A stretch of DNA of 46,954 nt. Source: an uncultured Flammeovirgaceae bacterium. Lineage in GTDB: Bacteria; Bacteroidota; Bacteroidia; Cytophagales; Cyclobacteriaceae. Positions 16,503 to 25,253 of the stretch are shown piece by piece. The stretch's first letter is position 1, and each line of letters starts with the position of its first letter. A model generated the notes under the pieces. The model did not search any database. It was not told the DNA's origin and was given only the letters and a program-made list of their open reading frames with translations. The stretch lies in contig CAKZYJ010000243.1 of assembly GCA_937884755.1 (NCBI GenBank), forward strand, positions 1-46,954, given 5' to 3'. The position numbers and the translations under genes are program-made.

Positions 16503-17807
16503 ATGTCATATCTCTTTACGTCCGAGTCAGTATCCGAGGGGCACCCCGATAAAGTTGCTGATCAAATCTCCGACGCCATCCTGGATGCTATGCTCACCCA
16601 GGACCCTAATTCTCGCGTAGCCTGCGAAACTTTTGTTACCACGGGTTTGGTAGTAGTAGGTGGCGAGGTAACTACTACTGCATACGTTGAAATTCCTGAC
16701 ATTGTACGTCGTACGATCCACAAAATTGGCTACGATAAAGGAAATTATATGTTCGATTCCGAGTCTTGCGGAGTAGTAGTCACATTACACAGTCAATCGC
16801 CGGATATTGCCCGAGGGGTAGATGAGGGAGAAGGAAAAGAACAAGGAGCGGGAGACCAAGGGATGATGTTTGGCTATGCCACTAAAGAAACCCCGGAGTA
16901 TATGCCTATGGCATTGGCCTTCTCTCACCGACTGGTGCAGGAGCTTGCTCGTATCCGCCACGATCAGCCTGACTTGATCCCCTACTTACGACCCGATGCC
17001 AAAGCTCAGGTCACTATCGAGTACGATGACGACAAGAAACCACTTCGGGTACATACTGTGGTAGTTTCTACTCAGCACGATGACTTCATCCAACCAGAAG
17101 AGGATACTTCAGCGGCTAAAGATACAGCCGAAAAGCAGATGCTGTCTCGCATCCGGGAAGATGTTATCGCCCACGTAATTAAAAAAGTCATTCCGGAAGA
17201 ACTGCTTCAGGATACGATCTATCATATTAATCCTACCGGGAACTTTGTAATCGGCGGTCCGCACGGTGATGCCGGCCTTACCGGACGCAAAATCATTGTA
17301 GATACCTACGGTGGGCGAGGTGCCCACGGAGGTGGAGCATTTTCGGGTAAGGATGCCAGCAAAGTAGCCCGAAGTGCCGCTTACGCTGCCCGACATATAG
17401 CCAAGAACCTAGTAGCTGCCAGAGTTGCTGATGAAGTGCTCGTACAAGTAGCTTACGCTATTGGCGTAACTGATCCGGTATCGCTACTGGTAGACACCTA
17501 CGGTTCTGCTCAAGTAGATAAATCCGATGCTGAAATTGCCGAGATCGTTCGGGATTTGTTTGATATGCGCCCTAAGGCTATTGTGGAGCGATTTGGGCTG
17601 AAGCAGCCAATTTTCTCACCTACGGCCGCCTACGGGCACATGGGACGTGAACCATACGAAGGCGAAGTAGCTATTGAAGTAATTGAAGTTCAGCAAGAAG
17701 GCAACGTAAACCGCACGGTCAACACTAAGATAAAAAAGAAGGTGAGTTTCTTCGGTTGGGAGAGGCTAGACTACGTTGATAAAATTAAAGAAGCTTTTAA
17801 GCTATAA
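16503..17807 (+). CDS. metK: S-adenosylmethionine synthetase
   Basis: A 434-residue enzyme that makes SAM from methionine and ATP. The ATG at 16503 is chosen because it gives the conserved start [20 protein letters not shown]; the in-frame codons upstream lie inside the promoter. Signature segments are [16 protein letters not shown], the [12 protein letters not shown] motif and [20 protein letters not shown] with the P-loop-like GGGAFSGKD. An acidic insert at about residues 190-215 ([13 protein letters not shown]) is longer than in E. coli MetK and resembles other Bacteroidetes sequences. It ends at a shared bidirectional terminator. Confidence 0.97.
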   Translation: MSYLFTSESVSEGHPDKVADQISDAILDAMLTQDPNSRVACETFVTTGLVVVGGEVTTTAYVEIPDIVRRTIHKIGYDKGNYMFDSESCGVVVTLHSQSPDIARGVDEGEGKEQGAGDQGMMFGYATKETPEYMPMALAFSHRLVQELARIRHDQPDLIPYLRPDAKAQVTIEYDDDKKPLRVHTVVVSTQHDDFIQPEEDTSAAKDTAEKQMLSRIREDVIAHVIKKVIPEELLQDTIYHINPTGNFVIGGPHGDAGLTGRKIIVDTYGGRGAHGGGAFSGKDASKVARSAAYAARHIAKNLVAARVADEVLVQVAYAIGVTDPVSLLVDTYGSAQVDKSDAEIAEIVRDLFDMRPKAIVERFGLKQPIFSPTAAYGHMGREPYEGEVAIEVIEVQQEGNVNRTVNTKIKKKVSFFGWERLDYVDKIKEAFKL

Positions 17808-17810
17808 ACG

Positions 17811-17847
17811 AAAAAGGATTCGGAAGCCCCGAATCCTTTTGTTTTTT
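17811..17847. terminator. Bidirectional terminator between metK and raiA
   Basis: AAAAGGATTCGG pairs with CCGAATCCTTTT around a short loop, with T-runs in both directions. It ends metK on the plus strand and the rpsU-xer-raiA run on the minus strand, overlapping the raiA stop codon. Confidence 0.9.
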
Positions 17848-18145
17848 ATCTGGCCGACTGCTTTTCCTTATATTTTTTTAGCTGGCGTTTTAGAGCATCT
17901 ATTGCACTATCGGTAGCCGCTTCAAAGGATTCATTCTGTTCTTTCGCAAAAAGCTGATTGCCCGGAAGATTTATCTTAATCTCAACGATCTTATTATCGG
18001 TAGCTTCGCCGTTTTCCAGCTTTAGAAATACCTCTCCGTCTACAATGCGTTCGTAAATCGCTTCCAGCTTATCAGTTTTGCGCTGAATGAAATCAATCAA
18101 CTTAGGGTCAGCATCAAAATGGACGGCGTGCATCTGTAACTTCAT
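17846..18145 (-). CDS. raiA: Ribosome hibernation-promoting factor, short form
   Basis: A 99-residue HPF/RaiA protein that binds the 30S subunit at the tRNA and mRNA channel in starved cells. The family pattern is visible: MKLQMHAVHFDADPKLIDFI at the start, KLEAIYERIVDGEVFLKLEN, and IKINLPGNQLFAKEQNESFE with a basic C-terminal tail (ALKRQLKKYKEKQSAR). It is the short form, without the dimerisation domain of long HPF. It is the last gene of rpsU-xer-raiA, an order found widely in Bacteroidetes, where tuf often follows; here metK lies there instead, in convergent orientation. Confidence 0.95.
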   Translation of the reverse strand: MKLQMHAVHFDADPKLIDFIQRKTDKLEAIYERIVDGEVFLKLENGEATDNKIVEIKINLPGNQLFAKEQNESFEAATDSAIDALKRQLKKYKEKQSAR

Positions 18146-18207
18146 ATCTAATCGAGTTAAATGAATAAAACTTTATTTTAATACTAATTGAAAGGTAATT
18201 TTTTTAG

Positions 18208-19095
18208 CTACGCCTTCGGATGAGCCTGCTTAAAAATTTTCTTTAGCTCTTCGGTGGTGTTATGTGTATAGACTTGAGTAGCAGCTAAGGTAGCATGCCC
18301 TAATAGATCTTTAATAGCGTGTAAATCAGCGCCGTTGTTTAGGAGGTGGGTGGCAAATGTATGCCGCATTACGTGCGGACTACGTTTATCAATAGTGGTA
18401 TATTGGTCTAAGTACTTGCGTACCGTTCGGTACACCATCATGGGATAGAGTTGATCTCCTTTGTTAGTTACTAGCAAAAAATGATTAACCACACCGTTGT
18501 CACCAAAATAAGAATTCTTCATAGCCAGGTATCGCTCAATAAACGTATCTAAACTTTTAGGGAACGGAATAATACGTTCTTTAGCACCTTTACCGTGCAC
18601 CCTCAGGGTTGCCTCGGTTAAGTTTACCAGCGAAGTCTCTAGGTTAATCAATTCGGATAATCGGATACCTGCTCCGTAAAAGAGCTCCAAAATCAATCGA
18701 TCACGATACCCCGGAAAATCTTTACTGAACTCACAACGATCCAGTAATTCAAACAAATCGTTGTTCTGCACAAAATGGGGAAGGGGATAGTTTGCCTTCA
18801 GAGCTCTCACTTTGTGAGTAGGATTCTGTTTAATATACTCCCGCTGTTGCAGAAATTTATAAAAAGATCGTAACGTACTAATCTTTCGGTTGATCGAACG
18901 AGCAGTATTTTGCTTATTGGCTAAATCGACTACCCAAGCCCGAATTTCCTGATGATCAGCTTTAACGATAGGCAATCCCGGTGCATGGTGTTTTAGAAAC
19001 GAATGGAACTGAAGCAAGTCAGTATGGTAGGATGTAATGGTATGAGGACTTGCTCGCTTTTCGTAGGTCAAAAACTTGATGAAAGTATCAATCAT
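18208..19095 (-). CDS. Tyrosine recombinase, XerC/XerD type
   Basis: A 295-residue site-specific recombinase of housekeeping type. A SAM-like N-terminal core-binding domain (about 1-85; FIKFLTYEKRASPHTITSYH) precedes the catalytic domain. Catalytic residues are Arg in GAGIRLSELINLE, Lys in HGKGAKERIIPF, His and Arg in HVMRHTFATHLLNNG, His in LLGHATLAATQ and the nucleophile Tyr in QVYTHNTTEE. Such proteins resolve chromosome dimers at dif. It is located between rpsU and raiA, as in many Bacteroidetes, which argues for a core Xer protein and against a mobile-element integrase. XerC and XerD cannot be separated with confidence here. Confidence 0.93.
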   Translation of the reverse strand: MIDTFIKFLTYEKRASPHTITSYHTDLLQFHSFLKHHAPGLPIVKADHQEIRAWVVDLANKQNTARSINRKISTLRSFYKFLQQREYIKQNPTHKVRALKANYPLPHFVQNNDLFELLDRCEFSKDFPGYRDRLILELFYGAGIRLSELINLETSLVNLTEATLRVHGKGAKERIIPFPKSLDTFIERYLAMKNSYFGDNGVVNHFLLVTNKGDQLYPMMVYRTVRKYLDQYTTIDKRSPHVMRHTFATHLLNNGADLHAIKDLLGHATLAATQVYTHNTTEELKKIFKQAHPKA

Positions 19096-19151
19096 AAAAA
19101 TAGGGCTAATGCCCCCAAGATACTAAAAAAACTAAGGAAGACAGCTAAACC

Positions 19152-19346
19152 CTAGCTGTTTTCCTTAGACTGCATACGCTGACGGTAAGCCGCTTTAATC
19201 CGCTCGGTACGCCGCGCTACCGAAGGCTTTTCGTAGTGGGTTCGAGAGCGAAGCTCACGCAGTGTACCCGTCTTCTCAAATTTTTTCTTAAATCTTTTTA
19301 GTGCTCGGTCAATTGACTCGTTTTCTTTTACGTTTACTGTAATCAT
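19152..19346 (-). CDS. rpsU: Small ribosomal subunit protein bS21
   Basis: A 64-residue basic protein with the bS21 pattern: [20 protein letters not shown], then [20 protein letters not shown] and a basic tail. In Bacteroidetes ribosomes bS21 helps to hide the anti-Shine-Dalgarno end of 16S rRNA. It is first in the rpsU-xer-raiA run and has a good phylum-type promoter 40 bases upstream. The leader (AAAATAAAAAAATATTTT before the ATG) contains no Shine-Dalgarno sequence, although some relatives carry a strong one on this gene. Confidence 0.97.
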   Translation of the reverse strand: MITVNVKENESIDRALKRFKKKFEKTGTLRELRSRTHYEKPSVARRTERIKAAYRQRMQSKENS

Positions 19347-19385
19347 AAAATATTTTTTTATTTTCGTGGTTCTAATTCAAGTCTG

Positions 19386-19416
19386 CAAAATTAATAAATA
19401 TTTTTAACTGGAACAA
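19386..19416 (-). promoter_or_regulatory. Bacteroidetes-type promoter of rpsU
   Basis: On the minus strand TTG (19416-19414), a 20-base spacer and TAATTTTG (19393-19386), an exact TAnnTTTG match. The rpsU start codon follows 39 bases later. Confidence 0.7.
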
Positions 19417-19565
19417 TCTCTTTATTCTTCAAATTAGTCCGAATTTTGCTTAGCTATTAGAACGCTTTATTTACCTACTGAGTTCTACACCTTTACTAGA
19501 TCGTTCGCTTACTACACTTTTAACTTATTTAGTTTTAATTTTTTCTTTTAAAAAGTTAATTTTAT

Positions 19566-19573
19566 TACATTTG
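19566..19573 (+). promoter_or_regulatory. Probable -7 box of the ugd-uxs operon
   Basis: TACATTTG matches TAnnTTTG. No TTG occurs at the usual -33 distance, where the sequence is a T-rich stretch. The 278-base region between rpsU and ugd is strongly A/T-rich and holds this box and the rpsU promoter; nothing else stands out. Confidence 0.45.
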
Positions 19574-19624
19574 CAATAGATTCATTTCTCATTGTTATTG
19601 ATTACAATTAATTACTGAAAGCTT

Positions 19625-20938
19625 ATGAAATTAGCAGTAGTTGGAACGGGATACGTCGGATTGGTTACCGGAACCTGTTTTGCTGAAACCGGAAATACAG
19701 TCACCTGCGTAGACATCGACGAAAGAAAAGTGGCCAAACTGAAGAATGGGGAGATTCCTATTTACGAACCCGGCCTTGATGCTCTTTTTGATCGGAATAT
19801 TAAACAAGGCCGTCTTCATTTCACTACTGACCTTAAAGAGGGTATTGAAGGGGCTAAAGTAATATTCTTAGCTCTTCCAACACCTCCCGGTGAAGATGGG
19901 TCAGCTGACCTACAATACGTACTGAGAGTAGCGAAAGACCTGGGGCCGATTCTGGAAGATTATACCGTTTTGGTGGATAAAAGTACTGTTCCGGTTGGTA
20001 CTGCTGAGAAGGTTCGGGCTAAAGTAGCCGAAGGAGCTAAAGTTGATTTCGACGTAGTTTCCAACCCTGAGTTTCTACGCGAGGGAGTGGCAGTAGAAGA
20101 TTTCATGAAACCTGACCGAGTTGTGGTTGGTACAAATTCACCAAAAGCGCGTGAAATTATGGATAAGCTCTACGCTCCAATGGTGCGTCAGGGTAATCCG
20201 GTTATATTCATGGATGAAGCCTCTGCCGAACTTACCAAATACGCTGCCAACTCGTTCTTAGCTACCAAAATCACTTTTATGAACGAGATTGCTAATCTAT
20301 GTGAACTACTCGGAGCTGATGTTGATATGGTTCGCCGAGGTATTGGTACTGACACCCGTATTGGTAAGCGATTCTTATTTGCGGGTATTGGATACGGCGG
20401 AAGTTGTTTTCCTAAAGATGTACAGGCTCTAGCAAAATCAGCAAAAGACGCCGACTACGATTTTAAGATTCTGAATTCGGTCATGGATATTAACCGAGGT
20501 CAAAAGACACGGTTGATTGAAAAAGCCAAACAACACTATGGCAATGATCTGAGTGGAAAGACCTTTGCTGTATGGGGATTAGCTTTTAAACCCTATACCG
20601 ATGATATTCGGGAAGCACCAGCACTATATAACATAGAAGAGTTGGTTGAGGCCGGTGCGAGAGTGAAAGCCTACGATCCTGAAGCGATGAAGAACGTACG
20701 CGAAGTGATTGGGGATAAAATTGAATATTGTGTAGACGAGTACCATGCTGCCGAGCAAGCCGATGCGATCTTTATCATGACCGAATGGCCAATTTTCCGT
20801 ACACCCGATTTTGATAAACTTTCGTCAATTCTGAAAGGAAAAGTTATATTTGACGGCCGAAACCTTTATGAGTCTGAAGCCATGAAGGAACAAGGTTTTG
20901 TTTATTATAGTATCGGAAGAAAAGATATTCATGAGTAA
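19625..20938 (+). CDS. ugd: UDP-glucose 6-dehydrogenase
   Basis: A 437-residue NAD-dependent enzyme that oxidises UDP-glucose to UDP-glucuronate. The N-terminal Rossmann motif is [18 protein letters not shown], the catalytic cysteine is in [12 protein letters not shown], and the central and C-terminal UDP-binding domains are complete ([17 protein letters not shown], then [13 protein letters not shown]). It is cytoplasmic and feeds cell-surface polysaccharide synthesis. Its stop codon overlaps the start of the UDP-glucuronate decarboxylase gene, which uses its product. Confidence 0.96.
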   Translation: MKLAVVGTGYVGLVTGTCFAETGNTVTCVDIDERKVAKLKNGEIPIYEPGLDALFDRNIKQGRLHFTTDLKEGIEGAKVIFLALPTPPGEDGSADLQYVLRVAKDLGPILEDYTVLVDKSTVPVGTAEKVRAKVAEGAKVDFDVVSNPEFLREGVAVEDFMKPDRVVVGTNSPKAREIMDKLYAPMVRQGNPVIFMDEASAELTKYAANSFLATKITFMNEIANLCELLGADVDMVRRGIGTDTRIGKRFLFAGIGYGGSCFPKDVQALAKSAKDADYDFKILNSVMDINRGQKTRLIEKAKQHYGNDLSGKTFAVWGLAFKPYTDDIREAPALYNIEELVEAGARVKAYDPEAMKNVREVIGDKIEYCVDEYHAAEQADAIFIMTEWPIFRTPDFDKLSSILKGKVIFDGRNLYESEAMKEQGFVYYSIGRKDIHE

Positions 20939-21899
20939 AAAACGAATATTGATTACGGGGGGAGCCGGGTTTCTCGGCTCCCATCTTTGTGAACGTTTTT
21001 TGAAAGAGGGTTACTACGTCCTTGCGATGGATAACCTGATCACTGGAAACATCAAGAATATTGAACACCTGATGCATCGCTCCGATTTTGAGTACTACCA
21101 CAGCGATGTATCTAATTACGTGCACGTATCGGGCGACTTAGATTATATTCTACACTTTGCTTCTCCCGCCAGCCCAATTGATTACCTACAGATGCCTATA
21201 CAAACCCTTAAAGTAGGCTCATTGGGTACTCACAACTGCTTGGGGTTAGCCCGGGCTAAAAATGCACGTATCCTGGTGGCATCTACCTCCGAAGTTTACG
21301 GTGACCCTATAGTCCACCCCCAACCGGAAACGTATTGGGGTAATGTGAATCCAATAGGACCTCGGGGAGTGTATGATGAAGCCAAGCGCTTTCAGGAAGC
21401 TATCACTATGGCATATCATACCTATCACAAATTAGAAACGCGAATTATTCGTATTTTCAATACCTATGGTCCCCGTATGCGCTTGGATGATGGGCGTGCG
21501 TTGCCAGCTTTCTTAGGACAAGCTCTGCGTGGTCAGGATATAACTGTGTTCGGTGACGGTTCTCAAACCCGCTCTTTCTGCTACGTAGATGACTTAGTGG
21601 AAGGAATATACCGACTACTGCTAAGCGATTATCCCCACCCGGTCAATATTGGTAATCCAGACGAAATTAGTATTAAAGATTTTGCCGAGGAGATAATCAA
21701 ACTAACCGGAACCGATCAGAAGATTGTTTATAAGCCTCTACCTAAGGATGATCCTATGCAGCGGAAACCAGATATCTTACGAGCGAAGGAAATACTAGGT
21801 TGGGAGCCTACTGTATCCCGAGCCGAGGGATTAAAAGTAACCTACGAATACTTTAAGAAACAGGTAGAACAGGAAGAGAAAGATTATCCCATTAAGTGA
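20931..21899 (+). CDS. UDP-glucuronate decarboxylase (UDP-xylose synthase)
   Basis: A 322-residue short-chain dehydrogenase-fold enzyme converting UDP-glucuronate to UDP-xylose. The ATG at 20931 overlaps the ugd stop by 8 bases (ATGAGTAA) and gives the start [20 protein letters not shown]; an in-frame ATG 33 bases earlier is less fitting. Markers are the NAD motif [37 protein letters not shown], and the catalytic Tyr and Lys in [15 protein letters not shown]. The VYGDP...[13 protein letters not shown] stretch is specific for UXS rather than other epimerases. With ugd it forms a two-step pathway from UDP-glucose to UDP-xylose. Its last 8 bases overlap the convergent pdxJ. Confidence 0.93.
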   Translation: MSKKRILITGGAGFLGSHLCERFLKEGYYVLAMDNLITGNIKNIEHLMHRSDFEYYHSDVSNYVHVSGDLDYILHFASPASPIDYLQMPIQTLKVGSLGTHNCLGLARAKNARILVASTSEVYGDPIVHPQPETYWGNVNPIGPRGVYDEAKRFQEAITMAYHTYHKLETRIIRIFNTYGPRMRLDDGRALPAFLGQALRGQDITVFGDGSQTRSFCYVDDLVEGIYRLLLSDYPHPVNIGNPDEISIKDFAEEIIKLTGTDQKIVYKPLPKDDPMQRKPDILRAKEILGWEPTVSRAEGLKVTYEYFKKQVEQEEKDYPIK

Positions 21900-22605
21900 G
21901 TTGTTTACGGTAAAGTTGTATAGTATTCTCCAAACCGTAGTAGAGGGCATCGCAAATGAGGGCATGCCCGATAGACACTTCATCCAAATAAGGAATTTGT
22001 TCTTTCAGGAAGCGCAGGTTATTCAAATCCAGATCGTGACCAGCATTAATGCCTAAATTCAAATCTCTAGCTTTTTGAGCTGCCTGAACGTAGGCGGCTA
22101 CTGCTTTTTCGCGATCATTAGGATAATCCTGGGCGTAAGGTTCAGTGTATAACTCGATCCGGTCGGTACCTACCGTTGCGGCTCCTTCCACCATCTCGGT
22201 ATTTGGATCGACAAAGATTGACGTTCGAACTCCCCAACCCTTGATTTTGGCAATAATTTTCTTCAAAAGATCAGCTTGCTCTACGGTGTTCCAACCAGCA
22301 TTTGAGGTAAGTACGTCAGGCAGATCAGGCACCAATGTAGCTTGGGCGGGCCGAACTTCTTCGATAATTTGCAGATAACGCTCATTAGGATATCCTTCTA
22401 TATTAAATTCAGTGGTCACTACATCCTTTAGCTGCATTACATCGCTGTAACGAATGTGACGCTCATCGGGACGAGGGTGTACCGTAATTCCCTGCGCGCC
22501 GAACCGTTCAGCATCCTGGGCTATCTGAACTACATCAGGATTGTTGCCACCCCGAGCATTCCGAAGAGTAGCAATCTTATTGATGTTCACACTTAACTTC
22601 GTCAT
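21892..22605 (-). CDS. pdxJ: Pyridoxine 5'-phosphate synthase
   Basis: A 237-residue TIM-barrel enzyme that condenses 3-amino-2-oxopropyl phosphate with deoxyxylulose phosphate to give pyridoxine 5'-phosphate, the last step of the DXP-dependent vitamin B6 route. Signature segments are [42 protein letters not shown]-like [16 protein letters not shown], and [16 protein letters not shown]. It is convergent with UXS (8-base overlap) and divergent from yqeY. A TAnnTTTG-type box on the minus strand (22654-22647, TATATTTG) lies 42 bases upstream and may be its -7 element. Confidence 0.96.
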   Translation of the reverse strand: MTKLSVNINKIATLRNARGGNNPDVVQIAQDAERFGAQGITVHPRPDERHIRYSDVMQLKDVVTTEFNIEGYPNERYLQIIEEVRPAQATLVPDLPDVLTSNAGWNTVEQADLLKKIIAKIKGWGVRTSIFVDPNTEMVEGAATVGTDRIELYTEPYAQDYPNDREKAVAAYVQAAQKARDLNLGINAGHDLDLNNLRFLKEQIPYLDEVSIGHALICDALYYGLENTIQLYRKQLT

Positions 22606-22701
22606 TACTTCAAATTTGCGTATACTTGAAAACTAATTAGTAGTGGCAAATATAGCTCATTTTCATACCAGACACTCACTTATTGGCCACTACTCGCTAA
22701 A

Positions 22702-22717
22702 TATTCAATATTGAATA
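22702..22717. promoter_or_regulatory. Perfect 16-base palindrome in the pdxJ-yqeY divergent region
   Basis: TATTCAATATTGAATA is self-complementary over its whole length, 26 bases before the yqeY start codon and 96 bases before that of pdxJ. It fits a dimeric repressor or activator site for one or both divergent genes, but no regulator is encoded near it. Confidence 0.35.
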
Positions 22718-22743
22718 AGTTTCACAACTTAGCAACAGAAAAT

Positions 22744-23196
22744 ATGAGTCTTAAACAACAAGTGGAAGCTGACATAAAGGAAGCGATGCGTGCTAAAGAC
22801 CAAGATACGCTACGGGCACTGCGTGGCATCAAGTCCATGATACTACTCGCTGAAACCGAAAAAGGTGCCGAAGGAGAACTGACGGAGGCTACTGAAATGC
22901 AGTTATTAACCAAAGCAGCCAAACAACGAAAAGAGTCGCTAGAGACTTTTGAACAACAGGAACGTGAGGATTTGGCAGCCAAAGAACGTTCAGAACTGGA
23001 CGTTATTAACCGTTACCTACCCCAACCCATGACCGAAGCAGAAATAAAAGAGGTCATTCAGCGAATTATTGAAGAGGAAAATGCCCAAAGTATGAAGGAT
23101 ATGGGAAAAGTGATGGGCCGAGCATCACAGGAGCTAGCCGGACGGGCCGATGGTAAAACCATGTCAACAATTACCCGACAACTTCTAGCTCAGTAA
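22744..23196 (+). CDS. GatB/YqeY-domain protein
   Basis: A 150-residue all-helical protein. The ATG at 22744 gives MSLKQQVEADIKEAMRAKDQ, the standard start of the family; a TTG 33 bases upstream would fall in the palindrome region. The RALRGIKSMILLAETEKG and YLPQPMTEAEIKEVIQRII segments, and the GRASQELAGRADGKTMST end, match YqeY, which resembles the tRNA-binding tail of the GatB amidotransferase subunit. Its biological role is not settled. It ends two bases before the CvpA start, so the two are probably translated from one message. Confidence 0.93.
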   Translation: MSLKQQVEADIKEAMRAKDQDTLRALRGIKSMILLAETEKGAEGELTEATEMQLLTKAAKQRKESLETFEQQEREDLAAKERSELDVINRYLPQPMTEAEIKEVIQRIIEEENAQSMKDMGKVMGRASQELAGRADGKTMSTITRQLLAQ

Positions 23197-23198
23197 TC

Positions 23199-23726
23199 GT
23201 GAATGGTTGGGATTTAGCCATAGCAGTTATACTTTTTTTTGGGGCTTATCGAGGCTATAAAAAAGGTATTTTATTAGAGGTTGTAGCCTTGGTGGGATTT
23301 GTAGTGGCAATTATTGCTGCACTTCATTTACTACCCCAGTCTACGGCCTGGCTGATGAGTCAATTCGATTCGGAAAGTAATTTACTGCCGGTTGCAGCCT
23401 TTATCTTAACTTTTATTGTGGTAGTAGTAGTATTTACTATGGCAGGGCGATTGCTTAAGAGTGTAATTCACCTTACTCCATTAGGGTTTGCTGACGAGTT
23501 GCTGGGAGCGGCACTGGGTGTAGTAAAGTGGGCGTTTGTTATTAGCCTATTATTAGCCGCACTAGATTGGGCTGAGGTCGAAATTGATACATTATCCCAA
23601 GGGTATCTGTATTCGTATATCCGCCCGTTTTCTTCTTTAGTGATTGACCAGATTATTCTTTGGTTTCCGGCTATGGAGGAAATGGTAGAAACAATTGACA
23701 ACTTTTTCGGAGAAAAACAGTCTTAA
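23199..23726 (+). CDS. CvpA-family membrane protein
   Basis: A 175-residue protein starting at GTG two bases after yqeY. Four hydrophobic segments (about residues 4-20, 27-47, 63-84 and 100-122) and the GAYRGYKKGILLEVVALVGF opening match CvpA, named for colicin V production in E. coli and linked elsewhere to envelope stress resistance. The C-terminal 50 residues are acidic and amphipathic. The LTPLGFADELLGAALGVVKW segment before the last helix is typical of the family. Confidence 0.9.
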   Translation: MNGWDLAIAVILFFGAYRGYKKGILLEVVALVGFVVAIIAALHLLPQSTAWLMSQFDSESNLLPVAAFILTFIVVVVVFTMAGRLLKSVIHLTPLGFADELLGAALGVVKWAFVISLLLAALDWAEVEIDTLSQGYLYSYIRPFSSLVIDQIILWFPAMEEMVETIDNFFGEKQS

Positions 23727-23816
23727 TCATTACATTACGGTACACAGCACTGACCATTATAAACCTATTGGATTAAACTTTGTGTTTACTATTTGAACGA
23801 TACTGATCATATTCTT

Positions 23817-24581
23817 ATGAATTATCAAATAAAAGAAAGAAACGGGTATCGCTACGTAGATGAGGGTGAGGGAGAAGTAATGATGTTGCTTCATGGACTG
23901 TTTGGTGCTTTGAGTAATTGGGAAGGAGTTATTGAACGTTTCAAACATCAGTACCGAATTTTGATTCCGATGCTACCCGTCTACGAGATGCCGGTCCGAA
24001 AAGCCGGGCTCGATGGACTCCACGCATTTGTCAAGAGGTTTGTGGACGACATGGGGTTAAAAGAAATTACTGTGATGGGAAACTCCTTAGGCGGACATGT
24101 CGGACTTATTTACACTATATCTGATCAACACTTAGTGAAGCAACTAATTCTAACCGGAAGTTCTGGGCTTTTCGAAAACTCTATGGGGGGCTCTTTTCCC
24201 AAGCGGGGTAACTACGAGTACATTAAAGAACGGGTAGAGTACACATTTTACGATCCGGCTACCATTAGCAAAGAATATATTGACGAAATTTTTGAAACGG
24301 TAAGTAGCATTCCCAAATGTATGTCTATTGTGGCCATTGCTAAATCGGCTCAGCGACATAACATGGCTGATGAACTTCACCTTATCAAAGTACCTACGTT
24401 ATTAGTCTGGGGATTGAATGATACCATTACCCCTCCCATTGTAGCCCACGACTTCCATCGCCTGATTCCTAATACAACGCTACGCTTTATCGATCACTGC
24501 TGCCACGCCCCTATGATGGAGCAGCCTGAGAAATTTAATGATATTTTAGCAGAGTTCTTGGAGGAACCTTCACTTGTATGA
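23817..24581 (+). CDS. Alpha/beta hydrolase
   Basis: A 254-residue hydrolase starting at the ATG at 23817; an upstream in-frame TTG adds eight unlikely residues. The oxyanion loop is LLHGLFGALSNWEG, the nucleophile elbow GNSLGGH, the acid probably in WGLNDTITPP, and the catalytic His in DHCCHAPMMEQPEKF. It has no signal peptide. Its stop overlaps the CBS-protein start by four bases (ATGA), and the hydrolase-CBS-nadK order suggests one operon. The substrate is not known. Confidence 0.9.
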   Translation: MNYQIKERNGYRYVDEGEGEVMMLLHGLFGALSNWEGVIERFKHQYRILIPMLPVYEMPVRKAGLDGLHAFVKRFVDDMGLKEITVMGNSLGGHVGLIYTISDQHLVKQLILTGSSGLFENSMGGSFPKRGNYEYIKERVEYTFYDPATISKEYIDEIFETVSSIPKCMSIVAIAKSAQRHNMADELHLIKVPTLLVWGLNDTITPPIVAHDFHRLIPNTTLRFIDHCCHAPMMEQPEKFNDILAEFLEEPSLV

Positions 24582-25234
24582 TTGCACTCGACTTTATTAA
24601 CTCATTAATTCCTACGCTTAAAGCAAGTGATAATATTGCCAAGGCTACTGCACTGCTCGATGACTTAAGTGTAGATCAGTTGCCAGTGGTAGACGGTAGT
24701 CAATTTAAAGGGTTTATTAACACTGATATGCTCTTTGATGATTTGTTTGATCATACCAATGTGGGTGACTATCAGCTAAACCCCGAAAAGTGTATGGTGC
24801 AATCGAGCCAGCATTTTTATGAGGTGGTGAAAGCGTTTTCAGACTGTGAGCAGGGTATGCTGGCCGTGATTGATGAAAATCAGGAATACGTTGGTGCCTT
24901 CAAAGCTCAGGATTTACTGAACAAATTTGCACAAACTACAGCAGTACAGTCACCCGGAAGCATTATTGAGATCTCAGTAAAGCAAATTGACTATTCGCTA
25001 GCTGAGATCACCCGACTGATTGAAGCCGACGGTGTTAAGATCATGGGATGCTTTCTACAGAACGATGCAAACGATCCAAGTCTGTTGCAGGTAACGTTTA
25101 AGCTAGATCGTAAAGATGCATCGCGAGCGGTGGCTACGTTAGAAAGATTTAATTATAAGGTTATTTCTCTCTTTCAGGAAGCTTCTGTAGCTTCGTACGA
25201 GAAGGAGCGTTTAGACGCACTAATGCGCTACTAA
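24578..25234 (+). CDS. CBS-domain protein (AcuB-like)
   Basis: A 218-residue cytoplasmic protein. Two CBS motifs fill residues 1-125 (DNIAKATALLDDLSVDQLPV for the first, CEQGMLAVIDENQEYVGAFK for the second), and the C-terminal third (IIEISVKQIDYSLAEITRLI onwards) looks like an ACT-type regulatory domain. CBS pairs usually bind adenine nucleotides. It overlaps the hydrolase by four bases and precedes nadK by 19 bases; this CBS-nadK neighbourhood is common in Bacteroidetes and hints at a role tied to nucleotide or NAD level, which is inference. Confidence 0.85.
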   Translation: MIALDFINSLIPTLKASDNIAKATALLDDLSVDQLPVVDGSQFKGFINTDMLFDDLFDHTNVGDYQLNPEKCMVQSSQHFYEVVKAFSDCEQGMLAVIDENQEYVGAFKAQDLLNKFAQTTAVQSPGSIIEISVKQIDYSLAEITRLIEADGVKIMGCFLQNDANDPSLLQVTFKLDRKDASRAVATLERFNYKVISLFQEASVASYEKERLDALMRY

Positions 25235-25253
25235 GATATTTAACCTACCATGA

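Noticed and set aside
18208-19095. Tyrosine recombinase as the integrase of a mobile island
   Set aside because: It lies between rpsU and raiA, its usual core position in Bacteroidetes, with no att-like repeats or cargo.
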